Shown: positions 1-9,435 of the stretch, piece after piece | Layout of the letters: every line of letters starts with the position of its first letter | Position numbering within the stretch: position 1 is the stretch's first letter | Assembly: GCA_017307355.1 (NCBI GenBank) | Contig: JAFKFG010000008.1 | Location: forward strand, 1 to 64,000 | From: Alphaproteobacteria bacterium | GTDB lineage: Bacteria > Pseudomonadota > Alphaproteobacteria > Micropepsales > Micropepsaceae | Reading direction: 5' to 3' | DNA length: 64,000 bases | Made by a program: the position numbers and the translations under genes | Notes under the pieces: model-generated | The model's database searches: none | What the model saw: only the letters and a program-made list of their open reading frames with translations | What the model was told of the DNA's origin: nothing

Positions 1-64
1 CGCGCAACGGGGGAGGCGGGCCGCGGCAGGCTGCGACAGGCGCTAGATCGTCCAGGCTCCGGCT

Positions 65-141
65 TTCTTCCCCCGTGGCCGAACGCCTGACGGGGGAAGA
101 TGTCCGGTAGCGGGCTTGCCCGCGTGGCGGACAGATGGGGG
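65..141. repeat. Repeat family D, copy 1 (double hairpin)
   Basis: Two hairpins in a row. The first has CTTCCCCCGT and ACGGGGGAAG as arms; the second lies before a GACAGATGGGGG end. The same layout recurs at 47623-47702 and, more diverged, at 1417-1495. It sits upstream of argD and may be a transcript-stabilising or terminating palindrome left by the preceding gene, which is outside the window. Confidence 0.6.
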
Positions 142-222
142 CCTCAAAGGAACAGGGTAGCAAAACCGCCTCAAAAGGCAGATAAACCCCGGCTTTCTAC
201 TGTTCCCGAAAAGGAGAATCCC

Positions 223-1416
223 GTGTTTCCTGCATTGCTTCCCACCTACAATCGGACGGATGTCGCATTCGTCCGTGGCGAAGGGTCTTACCTTTTCGCC
301 GAGGATGGGCAGCGATATCTGGATTTCGGTGCGGGCATCGCGGTCAACGCCTTCGGCCATGGCAATCCCAAGCTGGTCGGCGCCCTGACCGAGCAGGCGG
401 GCAAGCTCTGGCACACCTCGAACCTCTACCGGGTTCCCGGCCAGGAAAGCCTGGCGGCCAAGCTGGTGGCCAACACTTTCGCCGATACGGTGTTCTTCAC
501 CAATTCGGGCGCCGAGGCATGCGAACTCGCCTTCAAGATGGCGCGGCGCCATCATTTCGTGAACGGCAATCCGGAACGCTTTCATATCATCAGCTTCGAA
601 GGCGCCTTCCATGGCCGCACCCTGGCGGGCATCGCCGCCACCGGGAACACCAAATATCTGGAAGGCTTCGGGCCCAAGGCGGAAGGCTTCGACCAGGCGA
701 CATTGACCGGCGATGTGGCCCGCGACCTGGAAGCGCTGAAGGCGCTGGTGAACGAAAAGACCGCCGCCCTGATCATCGAGCCGGTGCAGGGCGAAGGCGG
801 TGTGCGTCCGGTGGCGGCGGATTTCCTGCGCGCCTTGCGCAAGCTCTGCGACGACAAGGGCATCCTTCTGATCTTCGACGAGATCCAGACCGGCATGGGC
901 CGCACCGGCAAATTGTTCGCCCATGAATGGCTGGGCATTGAACCCGACATCATGTGCGTGGCCAAAGGCATTGGCGGCGGCTTCCCGTTGGGCGCGACCC
1001 TGGCCACGGCCGACGCGGCCAAGGGCATGACGGCCGGCACGCACGGCTCCACCTATGGCGGCAATCCGCTCGCCATGGCGGTGGGCAATGCGGCGGTGGA
1101 CCTGGCGACGGCGCCGGGATTTCTGGATCACGTCAACAAGGTCGCCAATTATCTCAACCAGCAGCTGGGCGCGCTGGTGGCGGCCCATCCCGCCATCTTC
1201 GATAGCGTGCGCGGGCAGGGCATGATGCTCGGCCTGAAGATGAAGGTGCCGAACGGCGACTTCATCACCGCCGCGCGCGGGGCCGGCATCGTTGTGCTGC
1301 CGGCGGGCGACAATGTGGTCCGGCTGTTGCCGCCGCTGACCTTGTCGGAAGCCGAAGCCCGTGAAGGATTGGAATTGCTGGGCAAGGCCGCGGCCAAACT
1401 TGAAGCAACTGCGTAG
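223..1416 (+). CDS. argD: Acetylornithine/succinyldiaminopimelate aminotransferase
   Basis: PLP-dependent class III aminotransferase of 397 residues, the usual ArgD length. It transfers an amino group from glutamate to N-acetylglutamate semialdehyde in cytoplasmic arginine synthesis. [13 protein letters not shown] lies at about 218-230, and the PLP lysine is probably K248 in [13 protein letters not shown]. An in-frame ATG at 100 exists, but the GTG at 223 was chosen because AAGGAG lies 6 nt upstream and the family N-terminus begins there. argF follows 86 bp downstream, the common alphaproteobacterial order. The dual role in lysine synthesis is family knowledge, not visible here. Confidence 0.95.
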   Translation: MFPALLPTYNRTDVAFVRGEGSYLFAEDGQRYLDFGAGIAVNAFGHGNPKLVGALTEQAGKLWHTSNLYRVPGQESLAAKLVANTFADTVFFTNSGAEACELAFKMARRHHFVNGNPERFHIISFEGAFHGRTLAGIAATGNTKYLEGFGPKAEGFDQATLTGDVARDLEALKALVNEKTAALIIEPVQGEGGVRPVAADFLRALRKLCDDKGILLIFDEIQTGMGRTGKLFAHEWLGIEPDIMCVAKGIGGGFPLGATLATADAAKGMTAGTHGSTYGGNPLAMAVGNAAVDLATAPGFLDHVNKVANYLNQQLGALVAAHPAIFDSVRGQGMMLGLKMKVPNGDFITAARGAGIVVLPAGDNVVRLLPPLTLSEAEAREGLELLGKAAAKLEATA

Positions 1417-1495
1417 TCCGCCCCCGCGCATGCGCAGCATGCTGGCGGGGGAGGTGCCCGTAGCACCGATCAGGTGCGCAGGGCGGAGGGGGCCC
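1417..1495. repeat. Repeat family D, diverged copy 2 between argD and argF
   Basis: Starts directly after the argD stop and ends 7 nt before the argF start. GCCCCCGC pairs with GGCGGGGG across a short loop, and a second GC-rich stem ends in GGGCGGAGGGGGCCC. The GGAGG at 1485-1489 is part of the repeat and is the only purine-rich stretch before argF, but it lies 13 nt from the ATG, which is long for a ribosome binding site. Confidence 0.5.
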
Positions 1496-1502
1496 ACAAA
1501 CA

Positions 1503-2438
1503 ATGAACGCGCCCGTGAAGACGATGCCGAAGCATTTTCTCGATCTGTCCGATCACGACAGCGCCACCCTGCGCGCCATCATCGACGACGCCAAGGCGCG
1601 CAAATCCGCGCGTGTGGGCCTTGCCAAAGGCGTGGCCGACAAGGATGCGCCGCTGACCGGCCGGGTACTGGCGATGATCTTCGACAAGCAATCCACCCGC
1701 ACCCGCATTTCCTTCGACGTGGCGATGCGCCAGCTGGGCGGCACCACCTTGATGCTGACCGGCAACGAGATGCAGCTGGCCCGCGAGGAAACCATCGCCG
1801 ACACGGCGCGGGTGATTTCCCGCTATGTCGATGCGGTGATGATCCGTTTGCTGGATCACGAAATGGTGGAAGAGCTGGCGGCGAACGCCACCATCCCGGT
1901 GATCAACGGCCTCACCAAATGGAGCCATCCGGCCCAGGTGATGGCGGATGTGATGACCTTCGAGGAACATCGCGGTCCCATCAAGGGCGCCACCGTGGCC
2001 TGGAGCGGCGACGGCAACAATGTACTCACCTCCTGGGTGCATGCGGCCAAGAAATTCGACTTCACCTTGCGCGTGGCCTCGCCCAAGGAATTGGCATCCG
2101 ATCCCGAAGTGGTGCATTGGGCCAAGGGCACCAAGGTCGAGTTCGGCACCGATCCCGAAGCGGCGGCGAAGGATGCGGACTGCATCGTATCGGACGCCTG
2201 GGTGTCGATGGGCGATGACGACGCCACCAAGCGGCACAATCTGCTCAAGCCCTATCAGGTGAATGCGCGGCTGATGGGCCTGGCCAAGAAGGACGCCATC
2301 TTCATGCATTGCCTTCCCGCCCATCGCGGCGAGGAAGTCACCGATGACGTGATCGACGGGCCGCAGTCCGTCGTGTTCGACGAGGCCGAGAACCGCCTCC
2401 ACGCGCAGAAGGCGATTTTGGCCTGGGCACTCAGCTAG
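1503..2438 (+). CDS. argF: Ornithine carbamoyltransferase
   Basis: Condenses ornithine and carbamoyl phosphate to citrulline in arginine biosynthesis. The 311 residues match the anabolic family length. The carbamoyl-phosphate motif STRTR is at 64-68, HPAQ at 142-145, and the ornithine-site HCLP motif is near residue 276. It lies downstream of argD in the same direction, so co-transcription is likely, although a palindromic repeat fills the gap. A family C repeat follows the stop codon. Confidence 0.96.
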   Translation: MNAPVKTMPKHFLDLSDHDSATLRAIIDDAKARKSARVGLAKGVADKDAPLTGRVLAMIFDKQSTRTRISFDVAMRQLGGTTLMLTGNEMQLAREETIADTARVISRYVDAVMIRLLDHEMVEELAANATIPVINGLTKWSHPAQVMADVMTFEEHRGPIKGATVAWSGDGNNVLTSWVHAAKKFDFTLRVASPKELASDPEVVHWAKGTKVEFGTDPEAAAKDADCIVSDAWVSMGDDDATKRHNLLKPYQVNARLMGLAKKDAIFMHCLPAHRGEEVTDDVIDGPQSVVFDEAENRLHAQKAILAWALS

Positions 2439-2442
2439 CGCT

Positions 2443-2534
2443 GGGAATTTTGGTTTCTGGCTAGGAGCGTCGCGCGGAGCGTGCGGAAGCACGTGAGCAC
2501 GCGCGACGACGCCAGGGGCCAAAAGGCCCGGCGC
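2443..2534. repeat. Repeat family C, copy 1
   Basis: About 90 bp between the converging stops of argF and the antiporter gene. It is nearly identical, in inverse orientation, to 62618-62707: both share CTAGGAGCGTCGCGCGGAGC, a GCACGTGAG core and flanking GGAATTTTGG / CCAAAAGGCCC ends. A more diverged and longer copy is at 56861-57040. Confidence 0.75.
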
Positions 2535-2540
2535 AATTGT

Positions 2541-3752
2541 TCACGCTCTGGAAAAGCCCAGCCGCTTGAGGATCCAGGGCATGGTCAGGCCCTGGATCAC
2601 CACCGAGAAGCCCACCACCGCGAAAGTGGCGATCACGATGGTGTCGCGCATGGGAATGGTAGCGGGCAGGGCCAGCGCTAAGGCCAGCGCCAGGGCGCCG
2701 CGCAATCCGCCCCACCACAACACATGCTGTTCGCCCATGCCGATGGCGAGGCGTGAGCTTCGGAATATCAGGCTGAGTGGATAGACCGTGGCGGCGCGTC
2801 CGGCCAAGACCAGGAGGATGGCGCCCAGAAGCGCGATCCCGCCCACCGCGCGAAAATCGATCCGCGCCACCGCCACGCCGATCAGGAGGAAGACCAGCGA
2901 GTTGGCGAGGAAAGCGGCAAACTCCCAGAATTCCAGGATGAAATCGCGGGCCGCATCGGACAGGCCGGGACGGCTTTGCGATGCGCGCAGACCCATGCTG
3001 CCCACCACAAGTCCCGCCGTCACCGTGGCCAGCACGCCGGAAAAATGAAAATGCTCCGCCAAGAGGAACGAGCCATAAGCCGTCACCAGGGTGATCGCCG
3101 CTTCGGTCAGATGATCTCTTGTGCGTCCGGCCAGGAAAATGCCGGCGGCGCCGGTCGCGGCTCCGAGGACGATGCCGCCGCCCGACACCATGATCAGGCT
3201 CAGAGCCGCGTTGGACGAACTCCAGGTTCCTCCCGCCGCCCAACTGAGGATCAGGCCGAACAGCACCGCCGCCACGCCGTCATTGAACAGGCTTTCGCTT
3301 TCCACCAATAGCCGCAAGCGTCCGCCGATGCCGGTGTCCTTGAACATGGCGATCACCGCCACCGGATCGGTCGCGGCGATCAACACGCCGAAGATCAGTG
3401 CCGCCGCGATGGGCCAGCCGAACATCCAAGCCATGCCTGTCGCGACGATGGCGGCGGAAATCACGACCCCCAAGGTGCTGAGCACCAGCACCGGCGCCAA
3501 GTCCCGGCGCAATTCGTGCCAATGGATGTTGAGCGCGGCCTCGAACAACAAAGGCGGCAGGATCAGTTCGAAAATAATGTCATGGGTGAGGGCGATGCCG
3601 AAATCGATCCGGCTGAGCGCCAGGCCGGCACCCGCCGCGACCAGGCCCACCGTGTAAGGCAGCGCCAGCCGGCGTGCCACGATCGCCACCAGAATGGCGA
3701 CGATCAAAAGGCCCAGGGTACCGGCGATGAGGACATCCATGCGAATCTTCAT
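2541..3752 (-). CDS. Cation:proton antiporter, CPA1/NhaP type
   Basis: Polytopic inner-membrane protein of 403 residues, hydrophobic through most of its length, consistent with about 12 helices. The motifs ATDPVAVIA and SLFNDGVAAVLF (both with the ion-binding aspartate) are typical of CPA1 Na+/H+ exchangers. It probably exchanges Na+ or K+ for H+ in pH and salt homeostasis; the ion cannot be told from sequence. There is no long C-terminal regulatory domain. The start could be the ATG at 3752 or the one at 3740; neither has a strong ribosome binding site. It is divergent from hslO. Confidence 0.9.
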   Translation of the reverse strand: MKIRMDVLIAGTLGLLIVAILVAIVARRLALPYTVGLVAAGAGLALSRIDFGIALTHDIIFELILPPLLFEAALNIHWHELRRDLAPVLVLSTLGVVISAAIVATGMAWMFGWPIAAALIFGVLIAATDPVAVIAMFKDTGIGGRLRLLVESESLFNDGVAAVLFGLILSWAAGGTWSSSNAALSLIMVSGGGIVLGAATGAAGIFLAGRTRDHLTEAAITLVTAYGSFLLAEHFHFSGVLATVTAGLVVGSMGLRASQSRPGLSDAARDFILEFWEFAAFLANSLVFLLIGVAVARIDFRAVGGIALLGAILLVLAGRAATVYPLSLIFRSSRLAIGMGEQHVLWWGGLRGALALALALALPATIPMRDTIVIATFAVVGFSVVIQGLTMPWILKRLGFSRA

Positions 3753-3838
3753 AAGCCAGCGGACGCTGCCAGCCCAGGCTTATCGGCGGTTTCCCGCGCA
3801 TAGTTGAATGACGGCGCCCAAAGCGCCATATAGTCCCA

Positions 3839-4804
3839 ATGTCCGAACAATCCCCCATTCTATCCGCCCATCCGGCGGGCGATTTCGTCTTGCCGTTCGA
3901 TATTTCCAAGGCCGGCGTGCGCGGCCGCTTCGTCCGCCTGGATTCCGCATCGTCTCAGGCGCTGGAAGCGCATGCCTTGCCCGAGCCCGCCGCGCGGGTG
4001 GCGGGCGAAAGCCTGGCGCTGGTGGCGTTGCTGGGTTCCGCCCTGAAGCTGGACGGACGGCTGACCGTGCAGACCAAAAGCGCCGGGCCGCTGGATATCG
4101 TGACGGCGGATTATTATGGGTCTTCGCCCGACCAGGGCGAAGACGATGGGGTGCAGTCTTCGTCTGAGCGCCCGCGCGGGGTGCGCGGCTATGCGCGGCT
4201 GGATGCGGAGCGTTTCGCCGGTCTGGACGGCGCGGGCTTCGCCAAGCTGGCGGGCGAAGGCGCGCTGGCCATCACCATCGAACCCAAGCGTGGCGGCCAG
4301 ACCTATCAGGGCATCGTGTCGCTGTCGCCCGATGGATTGGCGGCCTCGGCGGAAATCTATTTCGAACAGTCCGAGCAATTGCCCACGGTGATCCGGCTGG
4401 CGGCGGCGCCCCTGTTCGTGGCGGGCGAAAAGCATCCGCGCTGGCAGGCGGCGGGGCTGATGCTGCAGATGACGCCGGAAGCCAGCAAGGCGCCCGGCCG
4501 CAGCGAGGACGATTGGAACCGTTTGTCGATCCTGGCCCGCACGGTGGAAGATCTGGAGCTGGTGGACACCAATCTGGCGCCGGAAACGGTGTTGTGGCGG
4601 CTGTTCCATGAGGACGAAGTGCGGGTGCAGCCGGCGGAGCCTCTGGCCTTCCGCTGCGATTGCGACACCGCGCGCATCACCCAGATTCTGCGCGGCTATA
4701 ATGCGGAAGAGCGGGCGGGGCTGGCGGATGACGACGGCATCATCCGCGCGCGGTGCGAGTTTTGCGGCACCACGCACGAGATCGCACCAGACTCATTGGC
4801 GTAA
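3839..4804 (+). CDS. hslO: Redox-regulated chaperone Hsp33
   Basis: Cytoplasmic holdase chaperone switched on by oxidation. The C-terminal zinc switch is complete: C273-x-C275 and C306-x-x-C309 in a CDC ... CEFC arrangement. At 321 residues it is slightly longer than E. coli Hsp33 (about 290). The position next to argF and the antiporter is common in Alphaproteobacteria. A TATAGT hexamer lies just upstream of the ATG, so the leader may be very short; no clear ribosome binding site is seen. Confidence 0.92.
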   Translation: MSEQSPILSAHPAGDFVLPFDISKAGVRGRFVRLDSASSQALEAHALPEPAARVAGESLALVALLGSALKLDGRLTVQTKSAGPLDIVTADYYGSSPDQGEDDGVQSSSERPRGVRGYARLDAERFAGLDGAGFAKLAGEGALAITIEPKRGGQTYQGIVSLSPDGLAASAEIYFEQSEQLPTVIRLAAAPLFVAGEKHPRWQAAGLMLQMTPEASKAPGRSEDDWNRLSILARTVEDLELVDTNLAPETVLWRLFHEDEVRVQPAEPLAFRCDCDTARITQILRGYNAEERAGLADDDGIIRARCEFCGTTHEIAPDSLA

Positions 4805-4810
4805 CTCTCA

Positions 4811-4973
4811 TGTCATCCCTGGCTGAGCGATGGCGTAACTGCGCCGTCGCGAAGGGAAGGGGATCCAGGCTTCGGGCCATGGGTGATTGCCAAGAAGCCA
4901 GCAACGAATTTGATTGGACACCTGGGTCCCCTTCCCTCGCACTCGCTTTCGCTCGCGCTCGCCGGGGATGACA
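4811..4973. repeat. Repeat family A, copy 1
   Basis: Inverted repeat opening TGTCATCCCTGG and closing CCGGGGATGACA, with inner arms GGAAGGGGATCCAGG and CCTGGGTCCCCTTCCC around a loop of about 50 nt. It begins 7 nt after the hslO stop and ends 8 nt before the argE stop, in a convergent gap. The family has nine copies in this window. Confidence 0.9.
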
Positions 4974-4980
4974 AGGTGGG

Positions 4981-6123
4981 CTAGCTCGCCGCTTTCGCGA
5001 TCACCTTGCGCAGGAAATTCTCGCAGGCGTCATATTCGCTGAGTTCGCAGAATTCGTCCGGCTTGTGGGCCTGGTCGATGGAGCCGGGGCCGCAGATCAC
5101 GGCGGGGATACCGTTGCGTTGGAAGTGCCCGGCTTCGGTGCCATAGGCCACCGCTTCCACCCGGTTGGCGCCGGTGATCTCGCGGGCGAGCGCGATGGCG
5201 GGCGAGTTGTCGTCCATCATCAGGCCGGGATAGGCCGCATGCAGCACGGTGTCGAACGCCGCTTCGGGCGCGCGGCGGGCATATTTGGGCAAAAGCTCAC
5301 CCTGGGCGCGGTGCTTTACCGTCTCCACGATCGCGCCCGCGTCGCGGTCGGGTAGGGCGCGATATTCCCAGGTCACCAATGCTTCGCGCGCCAGGATGTT
5401 GGTGGCGGTGCCGCCGGAAATCATGTTGGCCTGCACCGTGGAATGGGGCGGATCGAAGCGGGCATCGCTGTCTTGGCGCAGCCCGGTCCACACATCGTCC
5501 AACAGCTTGACGAATTCGCCCGCCATCATCACCGCATTGGCGCCTTTCTCCGGGGCGCTGGAATGGCCTTCATGGCCGCGGCAGGTGGTGTGCAGCACCG
5601 CGCCCGCCTTGTGCGCGCCCACCACGCGCATCAAGGTGGGCTCGCCCACGATCGCCAGCGCGGGTTTGATATTGGCGTCTTTCAGATCTTCCAACAGGCG
5701 CAACACGCCGTTGCAGCCCACTTCCTCGTCATAGGAAAGCGCGAAATGGATCGGGCGCTTCAGCTTGGCCTTGGCGATCTCAGGCGCCAGCGACAGCGCC
5801 ACCCCGACAAAGCCTTTCATGTCGCAGGCGCCGCGGCCGTATAATTTTCCGTCGCGCACCTCGGCATTGAACGGATCGGACGACCAGGCTTGGCCGTCCA
5901 CCGGCACCACGTCGGTATGGCCCGACAGCACATAGCCGCCATCGGTTTCGGGCCCGAAGCTGGCGAAGAGATTGGCCTTGGCGCGGCTGACGTCATAGCT
6001 GCGGCGGCAGCGGGCGCCCGATGCCGTCAGCAATTCCTCGGCATAATCGATCAGCGCCAGGTTGGAGCCGCGGCTGGTGGTGTCGAATCCGATCAGGGCC
6101 TTGATCAACTCCAGCGCGGTCAT
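4981..6123 (-). CDS. argE: Acetylornithine deacetylase
   Basis: M20-family metallohydrolase of 380 residues that releases acetate from N-acetylornithine to give ornithine. Metal and catalytic motifs are visible: SGHTDVVP, GRGACDMKGF and YDEEVGCNG. The ATG at 6123 follows the folE stop by only 3 bp, so the two are very probably co-transcribed and translationally coupled. With argD and argF it gives the linear acetyl-cycle enzymes; no argJ is seen here. A desuccinylase (dapE-like) role cannot be fully excluded, but length and motifs favour ArgE. Confidence 0.92.
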   Translation of the reverse strand: MTALELIKALIGFDTTSRGSNLALIDYAEELLTASGARCRRSYDVSRAKANLFASFGPETDGGYVLSGHTDVVPVDGQAWSSDPFNAEVRDGKLYGRGACDMKGFVGVALSLAPEIAKAKLKRPIHFALSYDEEVGCNGVLRLLEDLKDANIKPALAIVGEPTLMRVVGAHKAGAVLHTTCRGHEGHSSAPEKGANAVMMAGEFVKLLDDVWTGLRQDSDARFDPPHSTVQANMISGGTATNILAREALVTWEYRALPDRDAGAIVETVKHRAQGELLPKYARRAPEAAFDTVLHAAYPGLMMDDNSPAIALAREITGANRVEAVAYGTEAGHFQRNGIPAVICGPGSIDQAHKPDEFCELSEYDACENFLRKVIAKAAS

Positions 6124-6126
6124 GAT

Positions 6127-6729
6127 TTAGCGGTCCTGTCGGCTGGCGGGGTTGCCGATGATGTTGAGGAATTCGCGCCGCGTCACGTCGTTGGAACGGA
6201 AATCGCCCAGCATGGTCGATGTCACCATGGTGACGCCGGTCTTGTGCACGCCCCGCGTGGTCATGCATTGATGCGCCGCCTCGATCACCACGGCCACGCC
6301 CTTGGGCTCCAGCACGCGCTCAATGCATTGGGCGATCTGGGCATTCATTTTTTCCTGCACTTGCAGGCGGCGGGCGAAGGCGTCCACCACCCGCGCCAGC
6401 TTGGAAATGCCCACCACCTTGTTGTTGGGCAGATAGCCCACATGGACGCGGCCGATGATGGGCGCCAGGTGATGCTCGCAATGGGATTCGAAGCGGATGT
6501 CTTTCAGGATCACCATGTCGTCATAGCCGGACACTTCCTCGAAAGTGCGGGCCAGATAGGCTTCGGGGTCCTGGGTATAGCCGGAGAACCAGTCCTCGAA
6601 GGCGCGGGCCACCCGGGCGGGGGTGTCGCGCAGGCCCTCGCGGGCGGGATCGTCCCCTGCCCAGCGGAGCAAAGTGTGAATGGCCTTTTCGGCCTCCGCG
6701 CGGGTGGGGCGGGTCAGGGCGTCGGTCAT
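6127..6729 (-). CDS. folE: GTP cyclohydrolase I
   Basis: Zinc enzyme that converts GTP to 7,8-dihydroneopterin triphosphate, the first step of folate synthesis. Its 200 residues match the bacterial family. Signatures include SHCEHHLAP (zinc Cys and His) and HQCMTTRGV with the second zinc cysteine. The reading frame stays open to 6783, but the ATG at 6729 fits the family N-terminus better. The argE start lies 3 bp downstream, an operon linking two otherwise unrelated pathways. Confidence 0.94.
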   Translation of the reverse strand: MTDALTRPTRAEAEKAIHTLLRWAGDDPAREGLRDTPARVARAFEDWFSGYTQDPEAYLARTFEEVSGYDDMVILKDIRFESHCEHHLAPIIGRVHVGYLPNNKVVGISKLARVVDAFARRLQVQEKMNAQIAQCIERVLEPKGVAVVIEAAHQCMTTRGVHKTGVTMVTSTMLGDFRSNDVTRREFLNIIGNPASRQDR

Positions 6730-6837
6730 GGGAGTTCCATACTGGGTGCCGACATTAGATGCGGGAGCGCCGAAAAGTTGCAACCCGGGGCGCGTTTTTG
6801 CCGGCGGTGGACCGCTATGCCGCAGATTTACAGCGAT

Positions 6838-7281
6838 TCAATGGACCTGGCGCCGCTCGAACGGGCTTTCCAGCAGGAAGGCGGGGATTTCGGCCTCGAA
6901 GCTCTCCCCCGAAGCGGCCTTCATCTGGTAGCGGCCGCTCATCACCCCGGACGCCGTGTCCAGGGGGCAGCCGCTGGTATATTCGAAGCTTTCGCCGGGG
7001 GCGATCACCGGCTGGGCGCCGACCACGCCGGGGCCGCGCACTTCCTGCACCCGGCCCGCCGCGTCCATGATGTTCCAGTAACGGGAGATCAGCTGCACCG
7101 GCTCCTCGCCGCGATTGGCAATGGTGACGGTGTAAGACCAGACATAACGGTCGTCGGCCGGATCGGACTGGTCGTCCAGATAGGTGGGCTTGACCGCGAC
7201 ATGGATGGAGCGGGTCTCGCGCTCGTACAGAAACTGCGCGGGTGCCGCCGGTCCAGGATCGGGTGTCTGCTTCTCGAACAT
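6838..7281 (-). CDS. apaG: ApaG domain protein
   Basis: 147-residue fibronectin-III-like ApaG protein, slightly longer than the usual 125 at the N-terminus. The family core is present: [19 protein letters not shown], then [18 protein letters not shown] near the C-terminus. In enterobacteria apaG is linked to Co2+ resistance, but the biochemical role is unsettled. It lies 108 bp upstream of folE on the same strand. In Alphaproteobacteria apaG often sits near metZ, which here is 2 kb away. Confidence 0.92.
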   Translation of the reverse strand: MFEKQTPDPGPAAPAQFLYERETRSIHVAVKPTYLDDQSDPADDRYVWSYTVTIANRGEEPVQLISRYWNIMDAAGRVQEVRGPGVVGAQPVIAPGESFEYTSGCPLDTASGVMSGRYQMKAASGESFEAEIPAFLLESPFERRQVH

Positions 7282-7454
7282 GCGCCGATTATCGGGGCGG
7301 GGCGCCGCCCAGGCAAGCGGAACCGCTGCGACAGTTAATTCCGCTCACAAGCCAGCGGATCCGCCGCCGATTCCGGTTCCGCGGACATTTTAGGTTGTCG
7401 CACGGCGCGGGCGCGGACGCGCCCGGTTATTTTATGGGCGCCTCCGGCGCCGCT

Positions 7455-7483
7455 CGGAAAACCGCTTCACACTTTTCCTGGCC
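7455..7483. repeat. Repeat family E, copy 1
   Basis: A 27-nt stretch here, read on the minus strand (CCAGGAAAAG, TGTGAAGCGG, TTTTCCG), is identical to 62961-62987, which lies inside the soxC-like reading frame. It is the imperfect palindrome GGAAAA..TTTTCC, a pattern common between alphaproteobacterial genes. It lies upstream of apaG and 3' of osmC. Confidence 0.65.
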
Positions 7484-7492
7484 GATGCTCCA

Positions 7493-7933
7493 TCACCGTG
7501 GCTCCACTTTCACATCCGTCTTCACCGAATTGGCGATGAAACACTGTTCGTGGGCCATGTGATGCATCTGATCCACGGTCGCGGCATCGGGCGCGGTTTC
7601 GAACACGATCCTGGGCCTCAGCACCACCCGCGTCATCCACAATTTGCCGCCCTCATTCTCCAGCCAGCCGGACGCGTCATCGTCATAGGACAGCACCGTG
7701 ATCCGCTTGCGCGCCGCGATCGCCAGGAAGCTCAGCATGTGACAGGAGCTCAGCGCCGCCACGAACATGTCTTCCGGATCGCCCTTGGAGGGATCGCCGC
7801 GATAGACCGACGCGGCGGAGAAGGTTTTGGCGACGCCATCCTTGAAAGTGATCTGGTGGTTGCGGGAATACGCATCATAGGTGAATGCGATATCGCCTTT
7901 TTCCCATTGCAGCTTGATCGAATGTTCGGCCAT
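7493..7933 (-). CDS. OsmC family peroxiredoxin-like protein
   Basis: 146-residue OsmC/Ohr-fold protein. The two expected cysteines are visible: one in ALSSCHMLSFLAIAA and one in AHEQCFIANSVKT; in OsmC these reduce organic hydroperoxides. The start at 7933 has a very good ribosome binding site (AAGGAGAG 7 nt upstream). The family includes detoxifying peroxidases and proteins of unknown substrate, so a role in oxidative or osmotic stress is inferred. No regulator such as OhrR is adjacent. Confidence 0.88.
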   Translation of the reverse strand: MAEHSIKLQWEKGDIAFTYDAYSRNHQITFKDGVAKTFSAASVYRGDPSKGDPEDMFVAALSSCHMLSFLAIAARKRITVLSYDDDASGWLENEGGKLWMTRVVLRPRIVFETAPDAATVDQMHHMAHEQCFIANSVKTDVKVEPR

Positions 7934-8016
7934 CGGTCTCTCCTTGGAGGAAAGAGCTTAGCCGCGTCTGCGGGGATTGGCAGCCGCGCATCCGGCATGC
8001 CGGGCATGATCCGGCG

Positions 8017-8493
8017 CTATAGCGCCAGCGCCATGAAAATGGTGCCGGGGATGGGCGTGTCGTAATAGGCGGGAATGCGGGCGAAACCCATCCGGTCGTA
8101 AAGCGCGATCGCCGTGGCGAGCGAAGGCAAGGTATCCAGCAGCATCCGGCGATAGCCGATCCGCCGGGCTTCCTCCACCACCCGTTCCGCCAGTGCCTTG
8201 CCCAGGCCCAGGCCCCGTCCTTCGGGTGTCACATACAGGCGCTTCATTTCGCAGCTGCCGGCTTCGGCAAGAGGTCTGAGACCCACGCAGCCCAGCGCCG
8301 CGCCGTCATCGCCCCGCGCCAGCAGCAATTCGCCGTTGGGCGGGGCATATTTGCCCGGCATCGCCGCCATCTCTTCCACGAAATTCTGGTAGGAAAGGTT
8401 GATCCCCAGCGAGGCGGCATAGGCGTTGAACAGCGCCTTGGTCGCTTCCAGGTCGGCGGGCGAGCGCACGGGCTGAATGGTGAAAGACGGCAT
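8017..8493 (-). CDS. GNAT family N-acetyltransferase
   Basis: Small acetyltransferase of about 158 residues with the acetyl-CoA loop RLYVTPEGRGLGLGKALAE and a C-terminal ALYDRMGF motif typical of GNAT enzymes. The substrate is unknown. Two in-frame ATGs (8520 and 8493) are possible; the later one begins just before the domain and neither has a convincing ribosome binding site. It is divergent from the heme-binding-like gene at 8592. Confidence 0.82.
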   Translation of the reverse strand: MPSFTIQPVRSPADLEATKALFNAYAASLGINLSYQNFVEEMAAMPGKYAPPNGELLLARGDDGAALGCVGLRPLAEAGSCEMKRLYVTPEGRGLGLGKALAERVVEEARRIGYRRMLLDTLPSLATAIALYDRMGFARIPAYYDTPIPGTIFMALAL

Positions 8494-8591
8494 GGCGCGA
8501 TGATAGGCGATGCCCGGCATGCCGTCGAATAATGTCGCCGCTTGTTATCGTCACGCCGGTCCTGCAAATTCCGCAGGCTGACGAGGTGCCC

Positions 8592-9242
8592 ATGGCGAAT
8601 ATTCCCGACGATATTTTCACCGAACCCGAAAGCTCGCCCGACACCCTGGCCAATCTGGGGCCGCTCGCCCTCCTGGCGGGCGAATGGTTGTCCGACCAGG
8701 GCGTGGACATCAATCCCAAGGCCGACGGCCCCGAACGGCGGGTGTTCCGCGAGCATATCCTGATGGAGCCCATCGATTCCCAGGCCAACGGACCGCAGCT
8801 TCTCTATGGGCTGCGCTATCACATCCACATCAACACGCCCGAGGAAGCGATCACCTTCCACGACCAGGTGGGCTATTGGCTGTGGGAGCCGGCCACCGGC
8901 TTGATCATGCAGTCCATCGCCATTCCCCGCGGGCAGGTGGTGCTGGCGGGCGGTTTCGCCAAGCCGGGCGACAAGCAGATTTCGGTGGAAGCGCGGCGGG
9001 GCGATCCCCGCTTTGGCATCTGCTCCACCACCTTTTTGGACGAAGCTTTCCGCACCGACTATTACCGCATCGACATCACCTTCAACGATGACGGCAGCTG
9101 GTCCTATGTGACGCGGACGGATTTGGCGGTTAGGGGCAAGACGCCCGCCTTCGACCACCGCGACACCAACACTTTGCGGCGGATCGCGGCGCCCAAGCCG
9201 AATCCGTTGGCGCTGCTGACCGAGGAAAGTGAGGGGACTTAA
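8592..9242 (+). CDS. Heme-binding-like beta-barrel (nitrobindin/FABP-like) protein
   Basis: 216-residue cytoplasmic protein resembling the bacterial nitrobindin/THAP4-like lipocalin fold: an opening LGPLALLAGEWLSDQGVD, a central YWLWEPATGLIMQSIAIPRG, and FDHRDTNTLRRI at the C-terminus. Family members bind heme or small hydrophobic ligands; heme binding here is not proven. The ATG at 8592 was chosen over an upstream ATG at 8532 because GAGG precedes it and the domain starts soon after. Confidence 0.72.
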   Translation: MANIPDDIFTEPESSPDTLANLGPLALLAGEWLSDQGVDINPKADGPERRVFREHILMEPIDSQANGPQLLYGLRYHIHINTPEEAITFHDQVGYWLWEPATGLIMQSIAIPRGQVVLAGGFAKPGDKQISVEARRGDPRFGICSTTFLDEAFRTDYYRIDITFNDDGSWSYVTRTDLAVRGKTPAFDHRDTNTLRRIAAPKPNPLALLTEESEGT

Positions 9243-9288
9243 GGTTCGGACTCAATTGGAATCCAAAATTGAATTGTCAAGGCCCGGG

Positions 9289-9311
9289 GTTCGTAGCGAC
9301 AGCGTGCGAAC
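9289..9311. repeat. Repeat family F, copy 1 (23-nt palindrome)
   Basis: GTTCGTAGCGAC followed by AGCGTGCGAAC forms an imperfect palindrome. It matches the reverse complement of 56939-56961 at about 20 of 23 positions, and part of it recurs at 49521-49541. It lies in the 190-bp convergent gap between the heme-binding-like gene and metZ; the rest of that gap shows no gene. Confidence 0.5.
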
Positions 9312-9435
9312 GGCCATCCAGGTGATGTGAACATATCTTCTGAGACGGAGTGTGGTTCAACTGGATGGCCCACACTCCGGTGGGCCATGACAAATCGTTG
9401 AACGAACTACCGGTCCGTCGGAACCGCGGCAAAAT

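Noticed and set aside
43..1503. A 486-codon minus-strand frame at the left edge
   Set aside because: Antisense to argD, which has full family motifs.
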